Shown piece after piece: positions 9,298-18,008 of a stretch of 18,544 nt of DNA (positions are counted from its first letter, which is position 1; every line of letters starts with the position of its first letter). The stretch lies in contig CAJVPP010001674.1 of NCBI GenBank assembly GCA_910592005.1, positions 1-18,544 of the forward strand. Reading direction: 5' to 3'. The notes beneath the pieces were generated by a model. It was given only the letters and a program-made list of their open reading frames with translations. It made no database searches and was not told the origin of the DNA. Both the position numbers and the translations under genes were made by a program. Source of the stretch: Funneliformis mosseae (lineage: Eukaryota; Glomeromycota; Glomeromycetes; Glomerales; Glomeraceae).

Positions 9298-10099
9298 CTA
9301 AAGATTGATAAAAGAAATCTCAGATCCTTGGTGATGTATAATAACCTTCCATCTTTGCTAATTAATTATTTCATAAATATTAAGGAGTATTTAGATAAAA
9401 AGGGAATTGCTTGTCTTAGTCCTGTGAGATAATTAACTGTATAATGATATATTCACCTTGTATTCTATAAGTAAATTATTTTGGAAGAGACAAGTTTATA
9501 TTAAAATGTTTAAGATCACATAAAATTGCTAAGATCCAGTTATTGAAGTATTTTGAAAATTTGTAAGGCTATTCAACTAATAAAGAGGTAGATAACCATT
9601 CTTTAATTTGTATTTGAAGTAGCTGGATATGGGTGGATAAGCCTAATAAATCAGTATTATTTAGAGAAGTCAGTAAGGCATTGCTGAAAGCTTATATATA
9701 TCTGTAGTAGAGATGTGTTACTCCATAAATGAGTTGTAAGTGAAGGAAACAAGAGGACGTATCTTATGATAAATAAAGCTTTTTCTTAAGAAGAGTTTTG
9801 AAGAGTCATATGATATAATCTACTGTTAGTTCTAATATGTAGAACAGTTATATGTGATATTCAATATGAAGTATAACAACAACATTGAATGTGTATATTA
9901 GTTGCTTATCTGTTAATTTTTAGTAAACATTATAGTTACCATGGACTTAACATTCTGAATGGCTTATTTGATGATAAACTATTTGTTACATATTAACAAT
10001 ATTCAGATCCCTAAATATCTTATAAAGCTTTTAAGACTGGTAGTAGTAATTGTGTGTATAGAGCCATTTATATGTGTTTGAAGTGTGTGGATTTCATTG

Positions 10100-10750
10100 G
10101 TATTTGTTAACAGATTTGATTTAGACCAGTTTACTTTGATGCTATTGAGGTCATAAAAGTGTTAGCGATATTAATAATTTTGTTAAGTTCTGATTTGAAT
10201 TTAGCAATTCACAGCGTATCGTCTATGTATTCTAATATAGTAGTCTTACATGATAATTTGTTGAAAGAATTGAGACATACATTGGGTTTCTATCTCGTCA
10301 TCATGGTATAATCAAGGTTAGAGTTCTGCATTTTGCATAATAGTGGGTTATAATAAATACACCACAGTAGTGATGAGATAATTTCACCTTGATCTATGTT
10401 AAAGAACACATTATATGTGTCTGTAATCACAAAAGATGTAAAAACTTGATTTTTTCTGCTCATAAACATATTTAAAATAAAATAGATAAATTCTTTAAGA
10501 AGCTTTAAATATTCTAACGCTTTTACCAGTATAATAATATTAATGTGATCATAGGCTTTCAACATGTTTTATAAAAGGATTTACAATTCTTTTTTATTAG
10601 AAAAAGTGTCGTATTTTATGTTATCAAAAATATGTAAGGGTTCAAAAGTAGAGCAGAAGGGAAGTCTTATGAAGTTATATCTTTTGAAGATATTATGTTG
10701 AACTAAGGTAGTTAAAAGTTGTATATTAATGAGTTTAATAAGGGCTTTCT
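10100..10750 (-). pseudogene. Reverse transcriptase domain of the LINE
   Basis: Minus-strand blocks in order: NNMRPITLLS, then LKAYDHINI (first catalytic Asp 10548-10550), FMSRKNQVFTSF, IDQGEIISSLLWCIYYNPLL (palm motif QGxxxSPLLW with Pro changed to Ser), and EYIDDTL (YxDD box at 10218-10229). The last is followed by a TGA where LINE enzymes have Trp, then IAKFKSELNKI. The stretch 10565 to about 10150 stays in one frame, with TAG 10290-10292 and that TGA. All catalytic Asp codons survive; the element is dead because of stops and frameshifts. Confidence 0.85.
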
Positions 10751-11869
10751 TTAAATACTTAATAAGGTGATTGGTCTCATATTGTTGAGGTCGAATTCTT
10801 AAGGTTTAGGTTTTAAAATTAGATAAACGTATCTCAGATTCCATCGATGCAAAAGTGATGAGATTGACATACAACTATATATTAATTGTCAGAAAATCTT
10901 CTTAACCAAAGAGCCTAGGTGTTTGAGTATTTTGTTTGATATCTTGAATAGGCTGGATGCTTTGCCATCAGCAAAGGAATTGATGATTGAGTACTATTCA
11001 TCTACTAAGGGTGATGACATCAAATTGTTATAGATTTCAGAATCTATATTGCTTAAAGGGCTGTATGATTAGAGTCATTCTTTAAGGATATTTTTTAATT
11101 CATGAGTGGTATCTGCTACTCTTTGAAAATGTTCATTGACTGTTTGATTGACTGAAATTTCGTTGTGAGAAAATCTTTGGTATTCTGTGATAAATATTTG
11201 TCTAAGATGATAGTTTTTCTCAATCTGTTTAATACAGAGTCTAGCATTTTAGCAGGATTATTAGCGTAAGTGTCTAAATGTTATTCTAGGTGTTTTTATA
11301 TGAAGGTAAGTTTGTGATCTTTCTCGTAGATTTTGGCCTTATATAGGAGTACTTTGAACAAAAGGACCGTGTCAGAAAGGAGGAGATCAACAAAATTAAA
11401 TGGATAATCTAGTTTTGAATGCGTTATAATAAATATAAGAAAGTTAGTAATGTTGCGATATTTATCATACACTTATGTCTAATTTACGGGAAACAGTCTG
11501 CCTCATTTGATTTTGAGGAGTAATTTTTTAAATTTTTGTAAAGTTTTCTGATATGAATACAGTTTTGAGAGGTCTGGTAACCATGGATATTTGAATTATC
11601 CTAATGATTTTCTGATTGGTATACATTTTTCAGCCGCTTTAATCAATAGATCTTGAAAGATATCCTAGTATTTATTGAGCAAGGTTTGCATCTAATGAGT
11701 GTTATGATCAATTGTTTTAGTCAAACTTCTATTTAATAGCGCATCAAATTTGATTCTAAATTTATTCTATAGATCATCGTTCATTTTATCAAAATCAAAA
11801 CTAATTTTAATAGGTATTTTACATCTGTTAAACTTAATATCCAAAAAGTTCATAATTGTTGTGATGATG

Positions 11870-11970
11870 ATATAATGATCTGATATATCCATTTCAATTA
11901 GAATTGTATAGCTATCTAAGATATTCAGAAAGATATTTGTTAATGTCTATATATAGTCAATCCTAGAAGA
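11870..11970 (-). pseudogene. C-terminal end of the LINE APE-type endonuclease
   Basis: SRIDYI followed by a TAG that would be Trp (SRIDYIW is common in these endonucleases), then about 20 codons later IEMDISDHYIIITTI with the conserved Ser-Asp-His. The enzyme nicks target DNA for target-primed reverse transcription. The N-terminal catalytic half is not readable. Confidence 0.65.
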
Positions 11971-12139
11971 TGTTTAGCTTGAATAGTAAGTAGGAAATCA
12001 TTCTTAAAATCAAACTGGTAAAACTTGCAGCAAATTAATATTATGATCTGCACTTAACTGGTGCTAAATTAGGATCTATCATAATATTATCTATCGATAA
12101 GAACTCCCACTTTACAACAAGAGTTAAGGATACCAACTT

Positions 12140-12900
12140 CATAAAATTACATTATTATTTATAATTTATATTAGAATAAAATATAATATGAAGATTAAAT
12201 TTATGTTAAACATAATACAAATTATTTCATTTGTCTAATAAGAGATATTTTATTAGTCTATAATTTTATATTAGTTTCTAAATTTTTTAATTATTTTTTG
12301 ATTGCAAATAAAATTTAGTAAGTAATAAAATATATGTACAGTTACAAATATAAATTATATAATATTAACTATCTATTATTATGTAAATAATAGATGATAA
12401 ATAATTTATCCTATGACTAAAAATTTACTTATTTCTAATTGATCAGAAATAAGTAATACATATTAGTTTCTTATTAAAATTACAAATTTTTAGTTTATAA
12501 ATAACTTTAGATTTTTATTATATAATTAATAAATAAAATTTACTATAATATAATTTATATTATAGTTAATTTAATTTAAAAAAATTTTTAAAGAAAATTT
12601 TAATCAATAAAAAATTATCAATGTATCTGATTGTATAATAAATTACTAAAAAGAAAAACTTATAACAGATCAGAGTGTCTCTACAATTGTTAATACATTT
12701 TAAAGGTTTTATAAAACATTTTTTTTTAGAATTGAATTTTTAATATTAAATTTTTTTCTTAAAATAATTGACCAAATTCTGATATTAATATGATGCTTAG
12801 ATGTTATCTCTGCTAAGAAACTTTTCTTTACGAAAACACCTTTTAGATATTGGATAAATAAATAAACTAAGATAAAACGTGGTGTAGCAAACTCTTTGAT
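12140..12900. other. Extremely AT-rich spacer with palindromes
   Basis: No ORF or known element is seen. Two clear dyads are present: ACTTATTTCT (12427-12436) with AGAAATAAGT (12445-12454), a perfect 10 bp stem with an 8 nt loop; and an almost perfect 25 bp TA-rich palindrome at 12542-12566. The 5' end of the LINE fades out at the left border. Confidence 0.5.
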
Positions 12901-12923
12901 TGGCTGTTATTCTTATTCACAGA

Positions 12924-13198
12924 ATGGACTTGATACTTAGGCGTGAGTGTTACACAAAAACTTCAACTAAAAACTTTTTTTTATTTTAGAAAAGTGCGAA
13001 CCGCAAAAGGCCAGTAAAATCACATTACGGATTATATGGCAAGAAATCTCATCAATTGGGGGAGATGATCATTTTCTTTCATCAAAATACTGTTTTTCCA
13101 TTCTAAATACAATATTTTTTTTTTTGTATGGAATGATTGATAAAACAAGTGTTTTCTTTGCAGTAGAAAGGGAAAAAATTTTTCGAGTTAGAAAATAA
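12924..13198 (+). CDS. Small hypothetical spliced gene, 75 codons
   Basis: ATG 12924-12926 opens MDLILR, ending in a phase-1 base at 12942. A consensus donor GTGAGT (12943) and an acceptor TTATTTTAG (ending 12989) would remove 47 nt. The downstream frame then stays open for about 69 codons to TAA 13196-13198, including CEPQKASKITLRIIWQ and EISSIGGDDHFLSSKY. Later codons become Phe-rich over a T tract and may not be coding. ATTGG at 12899-12903 could be a reversed CCAAT box but sits close to the ATG. No family is recognised. The intron is short even for fungi, so the model is tentative. The opposite-strand ORF here looks like a shadow. Confidence 0.35.
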
Positions 13199-13748
13199 AA
13201 AAAAAAAAAAGAAACTCTATTGTTATTACCCAACCTTTTTTTTTGTATATACTTTAGTTTAAAAATCATATTTACATAAAACAAATGTTCTGATGTGAAG
13301 TTATAAATCAAGTATCCCATGATCATTCAATGGGAATTCCTTAAAAAAATTTTTTTTTTTTTTGGAATAAGAATAGTGATACAGTTAAAAATTCATATTG
13401 CTGAATGTAGAGCCTTTACATCATTATACATTTGCGTTCAAACATATCTTTCCTTTAATTATTGTAAAAAATTGGATTTGGGTTAATGATTTTGAAAAAG
13501 AATTGATTAAATGCGAACATGACACCATCTTTATGGCGGCGTTTTCCCAATATAAAAAACCTAGCATTTTTAACAAATTTGCTTTTTGTTTTTTTTTAAA
13601 AAAAAAAAAAAAAAAAAATCGATTATTTTAATTACGCAAAAGAAAGAAAAAAAAAAAAAAAACAAATTTTTGTCCACTAAATTCTAAACTTTTTCACTCA
13701 ATTCATAATCATTAAATCTCATTTTCACAACAATTCGCGTTTGAGAAA
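13199..13748. other. Spacer with long poly(A)/poly(T) tracts and a leader-like end
   Basis: Several homopolymer runs (13198-13211 A, 13352-13363 T, 13598-13618 A, 13648-13662 A). ATGGCGGCGTTTTCCCAATATAAAA at about 13533 combines a GC-rich motif with a TATAAAA and could be a plus-strand core promoter. The stretch before 13749, rich in CA and T (TCATTTTCACAACAATTCG), resembles a 5' leader. Confidence 0.35.
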
Positions 13749-13811
13749 ATGCTTCTGCTCCTCGTATCGAGAACTCAACCGGATGAAATACAACCATATC
13801 CAAATTTTAAG
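13749..13811 (+). CDS. Possible first coding exon of a small plus-strand gene
   Basis: ATG 13749-13751 lies in a good context (GAAAATG, A at -3) after a leader-like region. It opens MLLLLVSRTQPDEIQPYPNF and a final Lys codon, followed by a donor GTATAAG at 13812. Candidate acceptors are TTTTTTTGTAG (13865) and GTGAATTCAG (13912). Neither gives an obviously long second exon in phase. In a different phase the stretch from 13913 would read YNNVLLRPNGGITGVTQ to TAA at about 14013. AATAAA signals follow at 14090 and 14116. No family is recognised. Confidence 0.3.
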
Positions 13812-13962
13812 GTATAAGGAACTTCACATTTTAAGACGGTTTATTTTTTTAGTATTTTTTTGTAGCTTAATTTTTAATACCCGTGTTTATTTTCATTTTG
13901 TTGTGAATTCAGGGGGATATAATAACGTTCTGTTAAGACCGAACGGTGGAATAACGGGAGTA

Positions 13963-14025
13963 ACGCAGGTGACAAATTATCACCTGCGTTTCAATACTTT
14001 GATTTTGAAGTAAAATCAAAGTATT
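13963..14025 (+). ncRNA. Two adjacent perfect hairpins of unknown role
   Basis: ACGCAGGTGA (13963-13972) pairs with TCACCTGCGT (13980-13989), a 10 bp stem with a 7 nt loop. Three bases later AATACTTTGATTTT (13993-14006) pairs with AAAATCAAAGTATT (14012-14025), a 14 bp stem with a 5 nt loop, followed by ATTTTTT. Both are perfect. They may be a structured 3' UTR element of the candidate gene at 13749, a transcript end, or a transposon remnant. I assign no function; the type is only a placeholder for a structured element. Confidence 0.5.
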
Positions 14026-14089
14026 ATTTTTTCAACACATTTGATCTCGTCTTTGGTCACTTGTTTGTATCTCCTTAAACGAGATTTGT

Positions 14090-14121
14090 AATAAATTGGA
14101 AATTTTTTCTATTTTAATAAA
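14090..14121 (+). promoter_or_regulatory. Candidate poly(A) signals (two AATAAA)
   Basis: AATAAA at 14090-14095 and again at 14116-14121, downstream of the hairpin pair and of the candidate exon at 13749. In DNA this AT-rich the motif is common, so support is modest. Confidence 0.3.
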
Positions 14122-14194
14122 AACCCAACTTGTTTATTTCTTGACAACAAAATTTGCCCTGTTGTAATAAATTTAATAAATTAATTCTTCTGAG

Positions 14195-14308
14195 ATGGAC
14201 CATTTCGATATGTATGCTTGTGAGAGGTATTGTGATAATTGTTTGGCCTTGTATTTAACAGAGAACGACACGCGTGCAAAACGTTCAAGAATGGTGCACG
14301 ATCTTTGA
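14195..14308 (+). CDS. Small Cys-rich ORF (37 aa), uncertain
   Basis: ATG 14195-14197 in good context (GAGATGG) reads MDHFDMYACERYCDNCLALY and continues to VHDL, stop 14306-14308. It has a C-x3-C-x2-C cluster, and the reading is GC-richer than its surroundings. The overlapping frame from 14274 to 14462 (EWCTIFDKYCNYV..) is also open, so a frameshift or splice joining the two is possible. No family is recognised. Confidence 0.25.
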   Translation: MDHFDMYACERYCDNCLALYLTENDTRAKRSRMVHDL

Positions 14309-14627
14309 TAAATACTGTAATTATGTCATCATTATTTTTTTCGGATGGATCAAGTCGAAATTTATGAAAAAAAATTATTCAAATCCTTCAATTTCGTTAC
14401 AGGTCATTGTGTGGTCTGTTCATATTAGTTTTATAATATTTACGGATGCAGATAAGCCGTAGTTATATTAGTTACATTATATTTATTACAGTTTATTTTA
14501 TATATACAGTACATATATGTATACGTTGATTATCAATCTTTAAATTCATAAACTCTTCTTTTCTAATCCTATTCGACTACCCTCTTTAATCATCATTATT
14601 ATCAATTCTCTCTAATAATAGAATCAC

Positions 14628-15270
14628 TTAAATTGATATGATGTTTGGTGGAAGTTGAACTAACATGATTGAGAGGTTTGATGTGAATGCACCCAGAGTT
14701 CCAAGCCATTTGCTAATCTAGGATTTAGATAATGATAAACTCAATGAACTTAACATAGCACAATTAAAATAGAATTTTGTTATAAGTTCCATTTTTAAAT
14801 CTTTTTTTGAAGTTTTTCCCAATGCTGAATCTTCTCCCAACTTACAATCTTTTTAAATTTAAAAAAGGTCGTAAAAAATCAAGAGTAATTGGTTGGATAT
14901 TGTTGTTGCAAATTTCTATAATTTCATAGGATTAGGTAATTTGAAGTCAAATCCAAAAAAAAATGTGCATCTATACAAGTTCTCCCCATAACACCACACC
15001 ATCATGAACCACGACATCCCCACGTTCTGCAAAGACAATTCCAAGAGGCACGTTAACACCACAAGTTTTCCTTAGTTCCAAAAATTAGTATTGTCGCTTA
15101 AATTGAATGTCCAATTAAGTAGTACATGTATAAGCAGATTTGGAAAAGATTGAGCCCAAATATCAATGAATTTACTGTTCGTGATGTAATCTCGGTGTCA
15201 AGTAAAGGTAATGCAGGATTATCTACTTTCCCTTTTGTGTCAACAACGTTTTACTAAGGGAAACGAATAA
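14628..15270 (-). pseudogene. Decayed coding region of unknown family, strand not certain (minus favoured)
   Basis: One minus frame runs about 186 codons from near 15187 to TAA 14628-14630 with only five stops. It includes FIDIWAQSFPNLLIHVLL, GFDFKLPNPMKL, KKDLKMELITKFYF, GTLGAFTSNLSIMLVQLPPN. A neighbouring minus frame reads CGVNVPLGIVFAERGDVVV and HDGVVLWGEL. The plus strand is open too: from ATG 14641 it reads IERFDVNAPRVPSHLL, NFVISSIFKSFFEVFPN and NWLDIVVANFYNFIGLGNL, with stops at 14719, 14770, 14854, 14860, 14872, 14989, 15073, 15151 and 15187. Fewer stops, and a minus-strand GTAAGT donor just to the right (after QDIALPDDI), favour minus. This is a former gene or transposon ORF in a GC-richer island; its identity is unknown. 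Confidence 0.4.
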
Positions 15271-15289
15271 TAAACAATTTAATAATTAA

Positions 15290-16125
15290 TAATGAAAGGA
15301 TTAATGCTAATAAATTATTTGCAACTTACTATATCATCTGGTAACGCTATATCTTGATACTTTCAATTTCAAATAATTACTTATGGTTTAATAAATGATG
15401 CCAACTGTAATTCCACGCTTCTTCATCTTCTTCAATAGCACAAAATATGACAGTAATTTCTTTCTATAAGGTGCAAAATAACTGACGAGTTGTTCTTCAT
15501 CACCAAGTTCGTTTCTAAATTATTGATCACGTGAATTATTACGTATAATTAATTATTATACCATTTCCGTCTGGTTTATATTTTCTAAATCACCTGTATT
15601 GAATTACCTTTGCCATCTATGTCATGGATCTCATTGCTAAATCAATCCCTCCCCAAATGCGCTAATAGTGATCTATCTCCTATCTGGCTTGATCTATGTC
15701 TACATTTGTTCGTTCCTCAATAAAGTTTGTAAGAATTTTACCTTCGTCACATCCTCTAATCTTAAGTCTCTGCCAATCCATCAGTTATAACTAAAATTCG
15801 CTAATACCACAAAATATCTTTCTTTTGGCTAATCGTTTTGTATACCTTTTCAGCAACTACTACAACCTCTGAGATAATAAAGGTTCTGTAATGAAATAGA
15901 AACAGATCTATGTTTCTGTTATTCCAATGCATGTTTATAATTTTGGTATTGAATGGCAAGAGCTACAGCACGCTTGTTTCGAAGGGAAGATATCGGAATG
16001 ATATCATTAATAGATAGCAATAATTATTAAGTTGATTTGTTATGATTCATTTCAGCCATCCAAGTCGCCAGTCGCCGGATATCTTCGCTGAACCGGAATT
16101 GTCTGAGACTTCGCCTAAGCGGCTG
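15290..16125 (-). pseudogene. Decayed multi-exon protein gene, unknown family
   Basis: From about 16123 to 15853 one minus frame reads RRSLRQFRFSEDIRRLATWM, AEMNHNKST, then two TAA, then SINDIIPISSLRNKRAVAL and AIQYQNYKHALE, TAA, QKHRSVSISLQNLYYLRGC. The reading then shifts to MDWQRLKIRGCDEGKILTNF, DIDQAR, TAG, EIDHY, TAG, RIWGGIDLAMRSM. Further left come KEITVIFCAIEEDEEAWNYS and QDIALPDDI, the last ending in a GTAAGT donor near 15334. Stops are mostly TAG/TAA where Gln or Trp would suit. It may be the 5' part of the unit at 14628-15270. No domain is recognised. Confidence 0.5.
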
Positions 16126-16139
16126 ATGACATTAAATGA

Positions 16140-16815
16140 CAGAAGTCGATGACAAAAAATTCGGTTTCAACACCTAAAATACACCATCAGAAAATTTAAT
16201 TAACTAATAAATAAATCAGAACTTACCATTTAAAAATTTTCTTTTTCAAATTCCTTTGAAGTCCGAATAAAAGTACGTTAGCGAAAAATGATATCATATA
16301 ACCCTATGAAAAAGAACAGCATTATACATTATAATGAAAATAAAATGAAATTTAAATATATTTTTATTTTACCATTCAAAGTTCGAGTACCAAAGTTCGG
16401 TCCAATGTATACCACATCCAATTTCGTTAAATAAATAAAACAACACATTAATAAAAGAAATTTTAAAAATGATCATTGAGGTAAATTCACATACGACCAA
16501 TAAAAATACGTAAATATACACGTGACACTATCATTATTCGCGTCTACAAAGTTTTTGATAAAAAAAAGTGAAATCTAGATTGTGATCAGATGATGTTGAT
16601 AGGGCGTAATAATGATAGTAATGATAGTAATCAGTGGTTGATGATGGTGTTGGTGGTCTTTTTTTTTTCATCGCCAAAAACTAATATGAATAAATTGAAA
16701 CGCGTTGTTTTTATTATATGTTACGAGGTTATTATAATTTATCATTATTTATATAATTACGTGGAAACAAAAAAAATAAACGAACGAATTATAAGGATTA
16801 CTAAAGACAAATTAG
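16140..16815. other. Spacer, no supported gene
   Basis: AT-rich with scattered stops. A plus-strand ORF starting at 16590 overlaps the 3' end of the minus-strand gene and opens with low-complexity TAATGATAG repeats (about 16604-16632), so I do not count it as a gene. No RNA gene or promoter is evident. Confidence 0.45.
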
Positions 16816-16822
16816 ATTTTGC

Positions 16823-16828
16823 TTTATT
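16823..16828 (-). promoter_or_regulatory. Poly(A) signal AATAAA for the minus-strand gene
   Basis: AATAAA on the minus strand (TTGAATAAAGC) lies about 70 nt after the stop codon at 16898-16900, a normal 3' UTR distance. Confidence 0.5.
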
Positions 16829-16897
16829 CAACAAACTAATACAATACATAATATTTTTTTTACATGATTTAATATCAAAATTCTTTAAATACACTAA

Positions 16898-17110
16898 CTA
16901 GCGACTAATTGAGACAGTGGACAAATTACCAACTGGTGGTAATCTGTCTGTCCTAAGACCTAAACTATAATGATAAGAACCAACTTGTTCTTTCATTTTA
17001 TTTTCCGCGTTAATACCATACGCAGCCAATAACGAACAATTTTCAACCACCAAAAATTCATCATCAAACTCAATGAAAGATGGCGTTGAATTTTCATACC
17101 GTAAGACCAT
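16898..17110 (-). CDS. Hypothetical 70-aa protein, main ORF or terminal exon of an apparently intact gene
   Basis: ATG 17108-17110 has a strong start context (ATTATGG: A at -3, G at +4). The product begins MVLRYENSTPSFIEFDDEF, continues through VVENCSLLAAYGINAENKM and ends at TAG 16898-16900. It is soluble in character, acidic in the first third, with no membrane segment or signal peptide. A possible acceptor CCCTTAG sits three bases before the ATG, so this may be the last exon of a longer message. Upstream on the same strand lie a repeated leader and a CCAAT/TATA promoter, and downstream an AATAAA. It has no internal stops, unlike the relics elsewhere. No family is recognised. Confidence 0.5.
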   Translation of the reverse strand: MVLRYENSTPSFIEFDDEFLVVENCSLLAAYGINAENKMKEQVGSYHYSLGLRTDRLPPVGNLSTVSISR

Positions 17111-17199
17111 AATCTAAGGGATATTATGATTCCTATAATTATAAATTGTGAAGGAAAATTATTTAATTAGTAAATTTATTAAAAACAATCATAATGCAT

Positions 17200-17870
17200 T
17201 AAAGTTCTTTAACACTATTTACTTTGATGATCTAATCATCTTCCAGGAGCCAATTCCTGTATGGTTGGTAACCGACCATACATACATAATATACTATAAT
17301 TATTAAATGTTAATTAGTAACTTTATAAAACTATCATAATTCCTAAAATTTCTAAACGCTATTTACTTTTGAAGACGCCCATCTCCTGTATGGTTGGTAA
17401 CCGCATAGGACCAACCATAATGTAAACCACTATTATTATAAAAAAATTATTAATTAGTAATGTTATAAAACTATAATAATTTCTAAAAGTTTCTAAAGGT
17501 AATTACTTTGAGGGCGCCCTATTCCTGTATGGTTGGTAACCGCATAGTGACCAACCATAGACGTTAGGTAAATTACTATTATTATAAAAAATTAATTAAT
17601 TAGCAAGTTTATAAAACCATAATAATTTCCAAGTTTCTAAACGCTATTTACTTTGAAGGCGTCATATTCCTGTATGGTTGGTAAGTGCATAATCCGCCAA
17701 CCATAGACACCAGATCGGTTACTATAATTATTAATGTGATTAGTAAATTTATTTATAAAACCATACAAGTTTTCAACGTTATGATATTTACTTTGACGAT
17801 ATAACGGAGAACCATCTCCCAATTCTTTTATGGTTAGTAGGCGCATATTACCGTGATGAGTTAAAATAGT
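17200..17870 (-). repeat. Diverged tandem repeats, five units of 129-156 bp, in the leader of the minus-strand gene
   Basis: The core CTGTATGGTTGGTAACCGCA begins its ATGGTTGGT part at 17261, 17390, 17529, 17674 and (diverged, ATGGTTAGT) 17830. Each unit also has TTTCTAAACGCTATTTACTTTGA and an AT-rich ATTAGTAA..TTTATAAAAC tail. A sixth partial tail lies at 17140-17200. In the middle units ATGGTTGGT pairs with ACCAACCAT 11-12 nt later, forming a hairpin. On the minus strand each unit reads TTACCAACCATACAG|G and, 18-34 nt later, TCAAA|GTAAAT, resembling an acceptor and a donor around a micro-exon. Confidence 0.75.
17637..17846 (-). CDS. Leader ORF of 69 codons built from two repeat units, possibly the true first coding exon
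   Basis: This starts at the first ATG downstream of the TATA box on the minus strand (17844-17846, A at -3) and reads MRLLTIKELGDGSPLYRQS, ending at a TAA in the next repeat unit. The later half (MHLPTIQEYDAFKVNSV) repeats the beginning, because both come from the tandem unit; other copies read MRLPTIQE as well. It may be an upstream ORF, or only its first about 18 codons may be an exon ending at CAAA|GTAAAT. Direct splicing into the 70-aa ORF was not in frame in the combinations I tried. Confidence 0.3.
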   Translation of the reverse strand: MRLLTIKELGDGSPLYRQSKYHNVENLYGFINKFTNHINNYSNRSGVYGWRIMHLPTIQEYDAFKVNSV

Positions 17871-18008
17871 TAAATTGTGTTGTTTTTTATCCGCAAGAGG
17901 CGTTACGTTTATTTATATAAAAATCCAGAATATTTTTATTTTTATAGTGAAATAGACTTATTTATGTCGTACAAATATAACGAATACACAACCCGTTACG
18001 CGTTCGTA

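Larger units (their letters stand above)
6455..12130 (-). mobile_element. LINE (non-LTR retrotransposon) with APE-type endonuclease, RT and RNase H, decayed; boundaries approximate at the 5' side
   Basis: Read on the minus strand, the domains appear in the canonical order. The end of an APE-type endonuclease gives SRIDYI (11950-11967) and MDISDHYIII (SDH at 11875-11883). A linker with FADGKASSLFKISNKILKHLG (about 10980-10907) leads into RT (about 10750-10100), then RNase H (8105-7425), a Cys/His-rich motif (about 7175-7110), AATAAA and a poly(A) tail. Excluding the nested MITE, the length is near 4.9 kb, normal for a LINE ORF2 region. Only the C-terminal part of the endonuclease is readable, and the 5' end fades into AT-rich DNA near 12130. 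No 5' target duplication was found. Many stops and frameshifts make it inactive. Confidence 0.85.

Noticed and set aside
13069..13326. Minus-strand ORF of 85 codons
   Set aside because: Built on poly(A)/poly(T) tracts and antisense to the better spliced reading at 12924-13198.
13398..13631. Plus-strand ORF with a TTG start
   Set aside because: It has no ATG until near its end and finishes in a poly-Lys/Phe homopolymer stretch. More likely promoter and leader sequence.
13993..14035. Bacterial intrinsic terminator
   Set aside because: The hairpin plus T run looks like one, but the context is eukaryotic (introns, poly(A) signals). It is kept only as a structural element.
1..16125. A ciliate-like genetic code with TAA/TAG read as Gln
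   Set aside because: Gln fits many stops, but others clearly replace Trp (SRIDYI-stop, YIDDTL-stop) or Lys. The same units also carry frameshifts, so mutation is the simpler explanation.
16590..16901. Plus-strand ORF of 103 codons
   Set aside because: Starts in TAATGATAG repeats, is low in complexity, and is antisense to the 3' UTR of the minus-strand gene.
17200..17870. CRISPR-like array
   Set aside because: Units are 129-156 bp and diverged throughout, with no constant repeat/variable spacer structure, in a eukaryotic context.
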